Source of the DNA: Sulfitobacter sp. OXR-159 | GTDB taxonomy: Bacteria > Pseudomonadota > Alphaproteobacteria > Rhodobacterales > Rhodobacteraceae | Direction of reading: 5' to 3' | Length of the DNA stretch: 64,000 nt | Assembly: GCF_034377145.1 (NCBI RefSeq) | Contig: NZ_CP139711.1 | Span: 62,001 to 126,000, forward strand | Part shown: piece after piece, positions 1-10,900 of the stretch | How positions within the stretch are numbered: the stretch's first letter is position 1 | Layout of the letters: every line of letters begins with the position of its first letter | Made by a program: the position numbers and the translations under genes | The notes under the pieces: generated by a model | What the model saw: only the letters and a program-made list of their open reading frames with translations | What the model was told of the DNA's origin: nothing | The model's database searches: none

Positions 1-2226
1 CTTTCGGTTTATCCGGCGCCAAAGCTCTTGAAACTCCTTGCGCTGGAAATTTTCATTCAGCCGGTTTCTCTTTGGGGTGCGCCCGTCGCTGAACATGTCG
101 TCGATGGCCCTGCCATTGAAAACGGTGTCAATCAGCGCGAAGACGGCATCGCGATGGGCTTCCAGCTCCTCGGGAAGCTCTGCCAGTTCCTCCGACCTAC
201 GGGCCTCGTGATAGGCGGCGGTGATGTGGCCATCTTCATCGACATAGTCGCTCTTGATCAGGAAGCGCTCCAACTTTTTGGCAAGCGATTTGTCCAAGAC
301 CAACTCCAGATCGCCGGTTTTCAACGTCTTGCCATCAAAATACTCGGCATCCGCCTGCTTGGGCCGAGCCGACAGGTTCTCGACGATCTCTTTCTGCAGG
401 GCTGTCACAAACCCCTTGTAGCTCTCCGATGCGACTACGGTCAGCACGTTGATGTCATGCACGGTCACCGGATGATCCATCCTCTCGCCATTGCGATTGA
501 CCGCGATCCGCAGACCGCGCCCGACTTCCTGACGCCGTGAGATGGTGTTCTGGCTTTCATTGTGCTTGAGCATGCACATCACGAAGACATTGGGGTTGTC
601 CCAACCTTCTCGCAGGGCTGAGTGGGAAAAGATGAAACGCGTGGGTTCCTCAAAGGACAACAGCCGCTCCTTGTCCTTCAGGATCAGATCGTAATCACTG
701 GGTTCTGTCGATTGGCCCGCCAACTCGCCACGGGCGGCAGCCTTGGGGTCTGTCATCCGCCCCTTCTTGTCGATCGAGAAATAACCGCGATGGGTCTTGC
801 CCACCTCGATCCCGGTCAGATAGTCGCGATACTCCACATTCTCCAGCGGCAACTCAGCAAGTAGCTCGTCAACCGCCTGCGCGTATTCTTCCTCGAACAC
901 CCTGGCATATTCGCCCTGCTCGTCAGCCTGGTCGTAGTCACGATACTTCACCACCTCGTCGATGAAAAACAGCGACAGCACCTTGATCCCACGCGCGAAC
1001 AGCGCCTGTTCGCGTTCCAGATGGGCCGAGATCGTTTCGCGGATCTGAATGCGCCGGATGTCGCGTTCCGTCACATCGCCCGACGCCTCACCCGCGTGCA
1101 GTTCATCACCATTGGTGAAATGCACCGTGTCATCGCGGGCGTCGATATTGCTGACAACGAAATCCTTGTAGACCTCCAGCCCCTTGGACAGATCGAACAG
1201 GTTGCGCCCCTGTTCCAGTTTGCGGGCGACACGTTTGATCCCGCTCTGCATCTTGACCTCGATATCCACCCAGGCGACCGGCGCGGCGCTTGAGGTCTCG
1301 ATCCGGTGCAGGAACAGATAGGGGTTCGTCCCGCTCAGGCCTTTGGTTTCCACACCGCGCACCTTGATTTTCTTGACCAGCTTCCTGTTGAAGGCATCCA
1401 CCGCATCCAGACGATGCACCTTGTTGTGGACGGTTCTGTGCGTCGCCGAATAGCGCAGGATGAACAGCGGGTTGAACAGCGGTAAGCTTTTTTGCGTCGC
1501 CGGCCCTTCCATTTTCTGCGGCTCGTCCAGGATCAGGATGGGGCGGTTCTTGGCGATCACGTCGATGGGCTTGCGCGACTGGAAATCGTCCAGCTCGTCA
1601 TAGATCCGCCGGTTATCCGCCCCTGACGCGTTAAAGGCCTGAACGTTGATCACCATCACGTTGATGCCCGCGTCCGACGAAAAGCTCTCCAGCTCGTGCA
1701 GCCGCTTTGAATTATAGACGAACGCCCGGACCTTCTTGCCGTATTCTTGCTGGAAATGCTCAGCCGTCATCTGGATCGACTTGGCCACCCCTTCGCGGAT
1801 CGCCACGCTGGGCACCATGATGATGAACTTGGACCAGCCATAGCGTTTGTGCATCTCGAACATGGTTTTGATGTAGACATAGGTCTTGCCCGTGCCTGTC
1901 TCCATCTCGACGTCGAGGTTGATCTGCGCGCCGGGCTTGTAGCTGGCGGGCTTGGTCTTGCCCTTGTCATCGGTGTGATGCGTCAGACTGTCCGACGGGG
2001 GCAGCATCGCGCCGCGCTGCACCTTGCGGATGTTCTCCAACAAGACGTCCTCGGGCAGCTTGACAGGGGCGTTGCCAAAACCCTCCACCTCCATCTTGGC
2101 CTGCCGGTCTGCGCCGGGGTCGATGGTGTATTTCAGAACATCCTGCCGGGGCTGGCCCTCAAAGCAATCGACCACCGCATCGACGGCATCGGTCTGATAG
2201 GGTTGCGACTTGAACTTGATTTTCAT
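1..2226 (-). CDS. res: Type III restriction endonuclease Res subunit (3' end cut by window)
   Basis: The protein reads leftward from the ATG at 2224-2226 and is still open at base 1, giving 742 residues of a family usually near 900-1000. An SF2 helicase core is visible: Walker A ETGTGKT at about residues 109-115, a DEAD-like box ILILDEP, and motif VI around [13 protein letters not shown]. The C-terminal endonuclease domain would lie beyond the window. Res subunits use ATP to translocate or signal along DNA after Mod recognises the site, then cleave when two complexes meet. It is the last visible gene of the helicase-DUF4391-mod-AlbA-res operon, 61 bases after its upstream neighbour. Because Res needs Mod, the interruption of mod probably leaves this protein inactive (inference). 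Confidence 0.93.
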   Translation of the reverse strand, partial: MKIKFKSQPYQTDAVDAVVDCFEGQPRQDVLKYTIDPGADRQAKMEVEGFGNAPVKLPEDVLLENIRKVQRGAMLPPSDSLTHHTDDKGKTKPASYKPGAQINLDVEMETGTGKTYVYIKTMFEMHKRYGWSKFIIMVPSVAIREGVAKSIQMTAEHFQQEYGKKVRAFVYNSKRLHELESFSSDAGINVMVINVQAFNASGADNRRIYDELDDFQSRKPIDVIAKNRPILILDEPQKMEGPATQKSLPLFNPLFILRYSATHRTVHNKVHRLDAVDAFNRKLVKKIKVRGVETKGLSGTNPYLFLHRIETSSAAPVAWVDIEVKMQSGIKRVARKLEQGRNLFDLSKGLEVYKDFVVSNIDARDDTVHFTNGDELHAGEASGDVTERDIRRIQIRETISAHLEREQALFARGIKVLSLFFIDEVVKYRDYDQADEQGEYARVFEEEYAQAVDELLAELPLENVEYRDYLTGIEVGKTHRGYFSIDKKGRMTDPKAAARGELAGQSTEPSDYDLILKDKERLLSFEEPTRFIFSHSALREGWDNPNVFVMCMLKHNESQNTISRRQEVGRGLRIAVNRNGERMDHPVTVHDINVLTVVASESYKGFVTALQKEIVENLSARPKQADAEYFDGKTLKTGDLELVLDKSLAKKLERFLIKSDYVDEDGHITAAYHEARRSEELAELPEELEAHRDAVFALIDTVFNGRAIDDMFSDGRTPKRNRLNENFQRKEFQELWRRINRK

Positions 2227-2287
2227 GACTGTCGCTTTCTTAAATCGGGCTGTTCTTTCTTAGATGCTTTCTTAGGGTGTTCGCGTT

Positions 2288-3943
2288 TCATTCGCATGCC
2301 TTCCATTCCGGCGCGGTCCTTGACCCTGCGTTGAAAATCACCCCATCCACACGTAACTTAGTGAGAATATTGCCTATTTTGCTCTTTTTCTGCGCATCGT
2401 TCAGCGCATCACTGAGCTTGTCCCACAGCAGTTCGTCGATTTCCTTTCTTGAGGCACTGCCGAACTTACTTAAAAACTTGAGCACCAGATCGGCATAATG
2501 CTGATCATCGAAAGCGCTGGTCTTGATATACTCGGCCTGCCGGGAAGACGCGGCTGCTACGGCGGCCGACACACGAAGGTTCGGCCTGCGCCCCTCAACC
2601 AGCCCCTTGCGCTTCAGAGCCTGGATCGCCGCATCCGGCACCTCCAACCTTTTCTGCACCCGGTCCAGCGCCAGCACGTCGGTCAGCTTCAAGCCGCCGT
2701 TTTCCATCAGAACGCGTGTATAGGCCGGATCGACCACCCCACCATAGACCGTCATCACCACTGCATCGCCCGACACCTCGTAATCCGGCATCGGAAGGTA
2801 GCGCCGACGCTGCGTTTCATACATCCGCTGAATGCCATAGCCCATCTGGTCGATCATGTTCAGCTCGACCATGGCCTGCACCAGATAGGGGTTGCGATAG
2901 CCCCTCGGCGTCTTGTCGCCGCGCACGTAATCCTCGGGGGCGCCCTCAAAGAACCGGCCGGCGTTTTCCAACACCAAGCGATCCGGCCGCTCGGTCACGA
3001 TGACCCGCTGGTTCTGGCGGTAATCCTGATGGGCGATGCAGTTGTGCAGCGCCTCAAGCACCACCTTCTGGTCGTATTTCGACACCTCATGCGGCAGTAG
3101 CTCGTCATCGGGGAGCAGGCGCAGCTGAATGTTGCGGATACGTTGATACAGCTGCGAGGTTGCCAGCAGGAATGGCGGGCCGAAGTGTTCGTAGGCCGTT
3201 TCCGGTCCGACCAGCTTCCATGTCATCTGTGCGGGCTGCGGCGACAGCAGATAGGCGCTTTCCGCGCGCCCCAAAAGCAACAGCGCCGTGCGGGTCACCT
3301 GTCCGCGTTGGGTCACCTTCGCGCGGTCCAGCAGGGTCGCCACTGGCCACCCGCGCACCTCATCCGCATTGATCCGGTTTTGATGCTTCAGGGCAAAGTC
3401 ACTGCGCGCGCGCTCCACTGCCACGGGGTCCAGATCATCCAGCGTGGCGCCGTCCACCAACTGCGCGCTCCAATCGTCATGCAGGGTCTGGTTGCGGATC
3501 TCATCTTGCTTCGCAAAGCCAAGCGCGCTCAGGCTTTCCCCCGCCCGCGCATAGGTCTGACCCTGCCACGCAATGGGAATACCCCTTGGCGCGGGCGGAA
3601 TCTCCAGCATGACAACCCGCTTGCCGTCCACATCCACCTCATGGATTTGCCGGAATGTGGTTGTCGGGTCTGCACCTTCGGCAATTTGTTGTTTCAGGCT
3701 TTGCAGATGCGCGGGGGCGGGCCGGTAATCCGTCCCCACGACAGTCCTGCTTTTGTTGTTCACCCCGAACACAAGCCAGCCCGCGTCGACGTCCTTCAGG
3801 TTTGCCTCATTCGACAGGGCCGAGAAGTATTTCCCGATATCCCCTGTGGAATAGGAATTGGACGCCTCCTTGAACTCGACCACCTCGTTTTCCCAGGTGG
3901 TGATCAGGTCGGTCAGTTTGAGGCGCAGCGCGGCGGGGGTCAT
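2288..3943 (-). CDS. AlbA_2 (Schlafen-type) and HATPase_c_4 domain protein
   Basis: 551 residues. The N-terminus (about 15-150) has the AlbA_2/Schlafen-like pattern, with VEFKEASNSY and GWLVFGVNNKSRTVVG. A central region with EALHNCIAHQDYRQN and VLENAGRFF resembles the HATPase_c_4 domain of these proteins, and the C-terminal 130 residues look like a winged-helix region. Such proteins are usually annotated as ATP-binding or transcriptional regulators and recur beside R-M genes; their biochemical role is not settled. The ATG at 3941-3943 overlaps the mod stop by one base (TGATG), so it was translationally coupled to mod. The position between Mod and Res suggests a regulatory or accessory role in this defence operon (inference). 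Confidence 0.85.
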   Translation of the reverse strand: MTPAALRLKLTDLITTWENEVVEFKEASNSYSTGDIGKYFSALSNEANLKDVDAGWLVFGVNNKSRTVVGTDYRPAPAHLQSLKQQIAEGADPTTTFRQIHEVDVDGKRVVMLEIPPAPRGIPIAWQGQTYARAGESLSALGFAKQDEIRNQTLHDDWSAQLVDGATLDDLDPVAVERARSDFALKHQNRINADEVRGWPVATLLDRAKVTQRGQVTRTALLLLGRAESAYLLSPQPAQMTWKLVGPETAYEHFGPPFLLATSQLYQRIRNIQLRLLPDDELLPHEVSKYDQKVVLEALHNCIAHQDYRQNQRVIVTERPDRLVLENAGRFFEGAPEDYVRGDKTPRGYRNPYLVQAMVELNMIDQMGYGIQRMYETQRRRYLPMPDYEVSGDAVVMTVYGGVVDPAYTRVLMENGGLKLTDVLALDRVQKRLEVPDAAIQALKRKGLVEGRRPNLRVSAAVAAASSRQAEYIKTSAFDDQHYADLVLKFLSKFGSASRKEIDELLWDKLSDALNDAQKKSKIGNILTKLRVDGVIFNAGSRTAPEWKACE

Positions 3944-5289
3944 CAGATCGCCTTGACCTCGGTGTCGGGCGACAGGGATTTGAAGATTTGGCGGACGTTG
4001 ATCTTGGTCGCGTCGTCCTTGAAGCCTGTGTCCTTGAACACCACGCGCAGGGGGTGGCGGGTGGCGAGGGTTTTGACAAGGGTTTCATCCACCCCATTGT
4101 CGAAACAGGCGATCAGGGCGGTGCCGGCGACGGTGAAGACGGTCTTGCCCGCGACGCTCTCGCGGGTGATGGGCAGGGTCAGGTCAACGCCCCAATCCAG
4201 CAGCACCTGAAACAGCAGGTCTTCGGGGGTGCGATCCGGCTTGATATTGTCCACGCGGGTCAGCAGGTCGGCCTGTGTTGTGGCGTCGGGGGTGTAATAG
4301 ACATCGGCCATGTTCGAGCTGTCGATTTTCAGCACGCGAAAGCCGAGGCTCTCTATGCCCTCTTTCTTCATCTCGGAAATGACAGATTCCACTCGAAGCT
4401 TACCCATGTCGAAAATAGTTTTCATCTTCGACTCGGGAATGCGCAAAGGTTCCGCCACCTGAACACCGATAAATCGACGATTTCCACCATCAGCCTTATT
4501 CTGCTCTAGCACAGCATGGGCGGTTGGCGCGCTTCCACTGAAAAAGTCCAACACAATGTCCTGTGATTGCGCATCAGTGGCTAACTGGATCATTCTCTGG
4601 ATCAAAGCCACAGGCTTAACAGAATTGAGAACATTCTCAGTATTTTCAAATGGAACATACTTCAGAAGCGTTTTCTTGGCATCTTGCGTATGACCAACAT
4701 CTTTGTAGAACCAAAGCGTTTGAGGTGTTATCCCCTGCTTAACTTCGGAAAGAAAACGCTTGAGCCGAGGCATGTTATTTCCGTCAGCGCCCCACCAAAT
4801 TCTGTTCTCTTGATTTAACCGCTGGAAATTTTCTTCGCTTACCCCCCAGTATCGCCCTTTCGGTGGTCCCTCAATGACTCTGCCCGACGGACATGTTATT
4901 GCATAGAGACCTGCATCATACCTATTTCTTGCGGCAAGGTCGCTTGAAGTCCAAGGCCCTCTCTCATCGTTGTCCGGATTCTTATACCTCGAAATCATCT
5001 CCTCGGTTTGCGGCAGAAGATTGGGGCGCCATGTGTTCTTATTTTTCGCGAATATTAGGACATAATCATGATCCTCAGAGAACCATTGAGCAGAATTCTT
5101 GGGGGAAAATACTCTTTGCCAAATAACAGATGTAACAAAGTTCTGCTCGCCAAAAATTTCATTCCCTAAGTTCCTAAGGTTTTGAACCTCGTGGTCATCA
5201 ATTGAGATAAAAATAACTCCATCATCCGCAAGAAGGTTTTTGGCAAGTCGAAGCCTTGGGGCAATCATTGAAAGCCAGTCTGAATGAAA
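3943..5289 (-). pseudogene. mod: mod, 3' part: type III DNA methyltransferase separated by IS insertion
   Basis: This is the C-terminal two thirds of the type III Mod subunit. It carries the SAM-binding motif I in the form LDFFSGSAPTAHAV. With DPPY lying upstream in the other part, the motif order is that of beta-class N6-adenine methyltransferases such as type III Mod. Deleting bases 5282-6681 (the IS256 element plus one target copy) joins ...GRFHS to DWLSMI in frame, giving an intact 624-residue protein. The DNA from about 4380 to the insertion is visibly richer in A+T than the flanks, which fits a replaceable target-recognition region. A GTG inside the IS (5385) could start a truncated hybrid, but it would lack DPPY. 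Confidence 0.9.
5282..5289. repeat. Target site duplication of the IS256-family element (left copy)
   Basis: GAATGAAA occurs here immediately outside the left terminal repeat and again at 6682-6689 outside the right one. An 8-bp duplication is usual for IS256-family elements, and it shows that no deletion has followed the insertion into mod. Confidence 0.9.
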
Positions 5290-6681
5290 GGTCGTGTCGC
5301 GAAGGTGGTGGAAATTCGAAGGTGGCGTAATCTCCGGGTGACTTGAACCCACCCAACCGGCGGCAGCAACCGCCAGGGAGATCACGCCATGAAGAACGAT
5401 ACCGACACTGCCGCGCTTTCGCTACTGTCCAATGAAGCGGGCCATGATCCGATCGAGGATCGCTTGCGGGAGAATATCCGCGCTACGATCGAGGCGGTTT
5501 TCGAAGAGGAGCTGGAGGCGTTTCTGGGGCGCTGCCGTTATGATCGCCGCCCCGGCAAACTCACGGGCTACCGGCACGGCCACCGGGAGCGTCAGCTGAT
5601 CGGCACATTTGGGACCGAGACGATAAGTGTGCCGCGCGCCCGCGCCGTCGATGAGGCTGGCAAGACCACGGAATGGCGCTCGAAGGCGCTGCCGCGCTAC
5701 CAGCGGCTGACCAAGAAGGCTGAAGCCCTCATCGCTTCGGTCTATCTGGCCGGCACCAACACACGACGGGTGAAGCGGGCACTGTATGGACTGTTTCAGG
5801 GCGCGGTAAGCAAGGACGTGGTCAGCCGGGCCTGGCGCAAGGTGAAGGTCGACTGGGACGCCTGGGTCGCGCGCGATCTGGCCAATGAGGACATCGTCCG
5901 GCTGATCCTCGACGGCACGGTGATCAAGACACGCATCGGCAGACGCGCCACGAACATCTCGGTGCTGGCGGCCATTGGCATACGCCGGGACGGGCAGAAG
6001 GTGCTGCTTTCGATCATGAATATGGGCGGTGAAAGCAAGGCTGCCTGGGCCGAGTTTCTCGGCGATCTCGATGCGCGTGGCCTGAAGCGACCGGAATTTG
6101 TCATTGTCGACGGCGCGCCAGGGCTTGAGGCCGCCCTCGTCGCGCTCTGGGGCGAGGACCTGCCGATCCAGCGCTGCACCGTTCACAAGCACCGCAATCT
6201 TCTCGGCCACGCCCCGAAACGCATGCAGGACGAGTTGACCGAGGATTACCGCGACATGATCTATGCTGACGATGCGGGCGAAATCGACAAACGTCGTAAG
6301 GCGTTCCTGCGCAAATGGCGGCTGAAGTGCCGCGCGGTGGCGGACAGCCTGGAAGAGGCCGGTGACCGGCTATTCACCTTCACGCGGCTGGACCCATCGC
6401 AGTGGAAATCGGCCCGGACGACAAACGCCATTGAGCGCCTGAACGAGGAGTTCCGCCGCCGCATCAAGACCCAGACCGTGCTGCCCTGCGCCGAAACCGT
6501 GCCGATGCTCCTTTGGGCGCTGATGGCATCGGGCCAGATCCAGATGCGGAAAGTGGACGGTTGGGAAACCTTGGCTCAGCCCATCGCTCCAATCAGCCTT
6601 GACCTCGCGGCTTGATCAGGCCCAAATCCCCATGCTCGGAGAACGCCGCCGGAGAATTTCCACCAGATTCGAGACACCACC
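5290..6681 (+). mobile_element. IS256-family insertion sequence, complete
   Basis: The element is 1392 bp. The outer 28 bases of the two ends match in inverted orientation at 24 positions; both begin GGT-GTGTC and share TGGTGGAAATTC. It contains one transposase gene and is bounded by the 8-bp repeat GAATGAAA. It lies within the mod gene of the type III operon and faces the opposite direction. Confidence 0.93.
5389..6615 (+). CDS. IS256-family transposase (Mutator-like)
   Basis: 408 residues, the usual size for the family. The DDE catalytic triad can be placed: Asp in LILDGT (about residue 174), Asp in VIVDGAPGL (about 241) and Glu in TNAIERLNEEFRRR (about 348). The conserved CTVHKHRNLL motif of IS256/Mutator transposases follows the second Asp. 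The ATG at 5389 lies 99 bases inside the left end. The reading frame is intact, so the element is probably capable of movement. Confidence 0.95.
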   Translation: MKNDTDTAALSLLSNEAGHDPIEDRLRENIRATIEAVFEEELEAFLGRCRYDRRPGKLTGYRHGHRERQLIGTFGTETISVPRARAVDEAGKTTEWRSKALPRYQRLTKKAEALIASVYLAGTNTRRVKRALYGLFQGAVSKDVVSRAWRKVKVDWDAWVARDLANEDIVRLILDGTVIKTRIGRRATNISVLAAIGIRRDGQKVLLSIMNMGGESKAAWAEFLGDLDARGLKRPEFVIVDGAPGLEAALVALWGEDLPIQRCTVHKHRNLLGHAPKRMQDELTEDYRDMIYADDAGEIDKRRKAFLRKWRLKCRAVADSLEEAGDRLFTFTRLDPSQWKSARTTNAIERLNEEFRRRIKTQTVLPCAETVPMLLWALMASGQIQMRKVDGWETLAQPIAPISLDLAA

Positions 6682-7217
6682 GAATGAAATCTCCCATTTG
6701 ATTCTGTGTTCGCCACCAGACGGTTGCCATCAGTATCTGACTGGCTAGTGCCCTCAAAATAATCATTTGCGCTAACAGAAAAATCATCATCATAAATAAA
6801 ATCATTCCCCGTATTATAGGGGGGATCGATGTAGATCATCTTGACCTTGCCCAGATAGGTCTCTTGCAGCAGTTTCAGCGCCTCAAGGTTGTCGCCCTCG
6901 ATGAACAGGTTGCGGGTGGTGTCGAAATCCACCGACTCCGCCCGCACGGGCCGCAGGGTTTTCGCTATCGGCGCATTGGCGGTGATCAGCGCCTGCCGCT
7001 TGCCCGGCCAGTCCAGATGATACCGCTCTTGCGGACCGTCCACGATGCTGTCGGACAGTTCCTGCCGCAGCAGGTCAAAATCCACGGCGCGGCGCAGCGT
7101 CCCGTCCGGCCCCGTGCTTTCCGTCACACAGCCCGGAAACAGCGCCGCGATCCGCTCCACGTTCTGCGCGGTCAGGTCGGGGCTGTGCATCTTCAGCTTT
7201 TCAATCTCGTCACTCAT
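6682..7217 (-). pseudogene. mod: mod, 5' part: type III DNA methyltransferase N-terminus
   Basis: Starts at the ATG at 7215-7217, which overlaps the DUF4391 stop codon as ATGA. The fragment encodes about 178 residues of Mod, ending at the catalytic block IYIDPPYNTGNDF (DPPY at about 131-134), before the IS256 element interrupts it. Past the target duplication the frame runs into IS DNA and stops at 6576. Type III Mod supplies both methylation and site recognition for the Mod-Res complex, so this interruption should abolish both activities. The base composition changes abruptly near 6830, at the DPPY codons, from GC-rich (conserved N-terminus) to AT-rich (variable core). Confidence 0.92.
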
Positions 7218-7900
7218 GGTTTTCCCCCGCCCGTTTTTCCCGGGTCTTTCATATGGTCAAAGGCCGCCTGTGCCTCGGCCAATTGGCCGTGCAGCGTCAC
7301 CTTGATGTTGAACTGGCTTTCGCGCCTCAATCTCGATTGAAGCTGCGCAATCTCACGTTCTTTTGCCCTGATTGCCGCCAGTCGCGCAAGGCGGCTCTCC
7401 ACATCCTCGCCCGGCACCGGCGTCACCGGCATCAGCGCGGACAGCATCCGCTCATAGAGCACACCCATGTTGACCGCCACCGGCAAGGGCGCGCGGGGGG
7501 CGTCATGCGCGGTCCACTCCCCCCGCAAGGGATCGGACAGCACCCATTTGCCGCGCTCCGCCTCGGACGGGCGTTTGTAGGCGGCGGCGGGTTGGATGCG
7601 GTCCCCCGCCACCAGCTCGAACAGCAGCGGGAAGGGAATGGCGCGGTCAATAGCACGCAAAATGTCGTCATGCAGCGCGTCGCCCTTGAGCGTGACGCGG
7701 AACACCTGAATTTCCGGCACGGCGGCTGTCGCAGGCAGGTTCAGTGTTTCCGGGGCGAGCTTGTGCGCCCATGTGATCTGATCCACCTCGCGCACGAAAC
7801 GGTCGCGCAGCGCCGTGCTGGCGGCGGCCCCGTCATAGATGCGGGTCTTGGGGATCACGCGTTTGAGCGCGGTCTGGGGCGGGTATTGATACAGCGTCAT
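7214..7900 (-). CDS. DUF4391 domain protein
   Basis: 228 residues from the ATG at 7898-7900, which overlaps the helicase stop as ATGA. The N-terminus has the DUF4391-like sequence YPPQTALKRVIPKTRIY and VDQITWAHKLAPETLNLP, followed by an alpha/beta region and a C-terminal coiled stretch around 170-215 (RLARLAAIRAKEREIAQLQ). The family has no established activity. It is recurrently encoded between a PLD/SNF2-type helicase and a type III Mod, as here. Four-base overlaps on both sides imply tight co-translation and probably a stoichiometric complex (inference). Confidence 0.82.
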   Translation of the reverse strand: MTLYQYPPQTALKRVIPKTRIYDGAAASTALRDRFVREVDQITWAHKLAPETLNLPATAAVPEIQVFRVTLKGDALHDDILRAIDRAIPFPLLFELVAGDRIQPAAAYKRPSEAERGKWVLSDPLRGEWTAHDAPRAPLPVAVNMGVLYERMLSALMPVTPVPGEDVESRLARLAAIRAKEREIAQLQSRLRRESQFNIKVTLHGQLAEAQAAFDHMKDPGKTGGGKP

Positions 7901-10900
7901 GGGTCGCGCACCACGATGAAGGCGATAAGTTCGAAATCCTCCAGCCCCGCGATGGTCTGGGTCAGCGCCGTGGTATGCCCGCCCGAGAACAGGCTGTCGA
8001 TGTCGCGCTCTTCCTTGACCTCGATCATCGAGCGGATCGCGTCGTTGAGCAGGTTTGAGTAGGTGCCCATCCTGCGCCCGTCCTGCGTTTCCGCGTTGAA
8101 GGCGGTGCAAAGGTCGCGAATGGGCTGCGTGACCCCCTTGCAGCCCGACCGGATCAGATCGAGCAGGCGTTTGACCTGTGTCTGATCCGCGATGATCTGA
8201 CCATTCTGGCCGATATAGATCAGGTAATAAGGATGCAGTCGGTTCTGCTGGCCCACGTTCACGCTGTCATGAATGTTGCGCAGCGTGAAGATCACGCCGG
8301 GATGCAGGCCGCGCTTGGGGTCCGACGGGATGACCGTGTGCAACCCATGCGGCATGCGCGGCAGGTCATCATGGGTCTTGAGGTAGTTGAGCAGGTCCAT
8401 CCGGAAGTCGTTCAGGCCCAGGTCGGTGATGGAAATGCCGGTCTTGACGTCTTCCAGCTCGATGACCTCGTTCTGAAGGCGCTGAAGTTGGTCCTTGCGG
8501 TAGGCGACGTCCGAGCTTTTGGAGGTGAGCACGTTATCCTCGCCGGTGCCCGCCATGTCGACGATGTGCATCCGGTTCTCGACGCGTTCCTTGAGGTTGA
8601 TGTATTCATCCAGGCTGATGTCGGGCCAGTAGTTGGACAGCTGGATCTGGGTGTTGGGCGAGCCGATGCGGTCGATCCGGCCGAACCGCTGGACGATGCG
8701 AACAGGATTCCAGTGGATGTCATAGTTGATCAGGTAGTCGCAATCCTGAAGGTTCTGCCCCTCGGATATGCAGTCGGTGCCGATCAGGATGTCCAGCTCA
8801 GCCGGATCATCGGGCATGATCTTGTCCTTCTCTTTGGCGCGGGGGGCAAAGAGCGTCAGGACGGATTGGAAGTCATAGTATTTCTTGAGCGTGGTTCGCG
8901 GATTGCCCGATCCGGTTACAATGCCGCTGTGAATATTCTGCGCCTCGGCGAAATGCGGCGCGAGCTGATCGAACAGGTAGTTCGCGGTATCGGCATAGGC
9001 GGTGAAAACGACCACCTTGCGGTTGCCGGGGTTCAGAGGGTTGGCCATCTTTCCGGCGATCTCGGCAATTAGATGCTGAAGCTTCGCGTCGTCTTCGGGC
9101 GTGACCTTCTCCATCTCGGCAATCAGGCCATCGATGATGATCTTGTCGACCGACAACTCCTGCTTCCAGGCCGTGACGTCCATATCTGCCAGATCAATCT
9201 TGATCTTCTTACCTACAGAGAAATCGGCGAAGTCGTCATCCTCGTCCGCAACAGCTTCCAGGTCGATGTCCAAATCCTCGACCGTCGCTGCACCGCCGGA
9301 AGCCTCGAACTGGGCAATGGCATCCAGCGTCCGGCCGATATTGCCGGACAGCGCGCCAAGGGTCTTGCGGAATGCATGGACAGAGCTTTCCAACCGCTTG
9401 AGCAGGTTGGTCGTCATCAAGGCTTGCAGGCTCTTCTCGCGGTCAGCCTGTTTCAGCGTGCCTTTGCCGCCCTCCGTCTTGGTGTCATAGAGGTCTTCGT
9501 ATTTTTTCAAACGACTGGGCTGGATATAGTTGACCGGTGCATAGACGGCCATTTTCAGGTCGCTCAGCTGGGCGAATATCTCATTGAAGCCGATGACGTC
9601 GTCACGGTGCGTGATCGGCAGATGATGTGACAACGGCTTCAGTCGCGTTGGAAACTTGCCGATGTCCGCCGTGTCGTAGAAGGTTTCGATATGCTTGCGG
9701 GATCGCGCGATCGTCACCGCATCGAGCAGCTCAAAGAAATCGAAATCCAGTGCCCTTAGGATGGAGGCTGGCGTCCTTTGATCCGGGGGTAAGTTGGACC
9801 AGACGTTAAACGCAGTCTGCGCGCGACGAAATATCTCTTCCACGCTGGTCTTGGTTTTCAGGTTCTTGCTCAGGGCATCTGAATGCCCTTCATAGGCAAG
9901 CGCCAGTTGGTTTCTCAGATCTGTGAAACGATTGTTAACCGGCGTCGCCGACAACATCAGGACCTTGGTCTTGACCCCGGCCTTGATCACCTGGTTCATC
10001 AGACGTTGGTAACGGGTTTCGCGATCCTTGTAGACATCGTTGTTCCGGAAGTTGTGGGATTCATCGATGACGACCAGATCGTAATTGCCCCAGTTCACAC
10101 GATCGAGCCGCATCCCGAATGACTCGCCAGACGTTCGTGAAAGGTCCGTATGGCACAACACGTCGTATCGAAACCGGTCCTTGGCGAAAATGTTGGTGGT
10201 CAGGTTTGCATTATAGTTGCGCCAGTTGTCTGCTAGCTTTTTCGGGCACAGGACCAGAACGTCCTTGTTGCGCAGTTCGTAATACTTCACCACCGCCAGA
10301 GCCGTGAAGGTTTTGCCCAGCCCCACACTGTCGGCCAGAATGCACCCGTTATAAGTTTCCAGCTTGTTGATAACGCCGACGGCGGCATCTCGCTGGAAAT
10401 TGAAGAGCTTCTGCCAAACAAGACTTTCAAGATAACCGGTTCGATCCTTAGGCAGAACGTCCTCATCGATCTCGCTCAGGAAGTCGCTGAACAGGTTGAA
10501 CAGAATCATGAAGTAGACCCGTTCGGCAGGATTCTCCTGGTACACGGACTCGATGTGCTCAAGGACTTCGGCCGTGACATCTCGCAGCTTTTCCTCATCA
10601 TTCCAGATCTGGTCAAAGAGGTTCAGGTAGGTCTGCGCAAACTGGGGCTCATCCATGACCTGTGTGTAGCTTGAGACCGCATCCCCGCGCTGATACCCGA
10701 GGTCAACAGCGGTAAACCCTGACAGCGGCATATAGGCCGCACCGGTCTCGGACCGCTGCACATGTCCGAACTGCTGCATCGGTGCTGATGTGACGTTCGA
10801 CTTGAAGCGCGCCTTTTTGCGGATCCAGTTGGCACATTCCCGCGCGACCGCCCGTTGGGTCATCTTGTTCCGAAGCTGAATTTCAAACTCGCTGCCTGAA

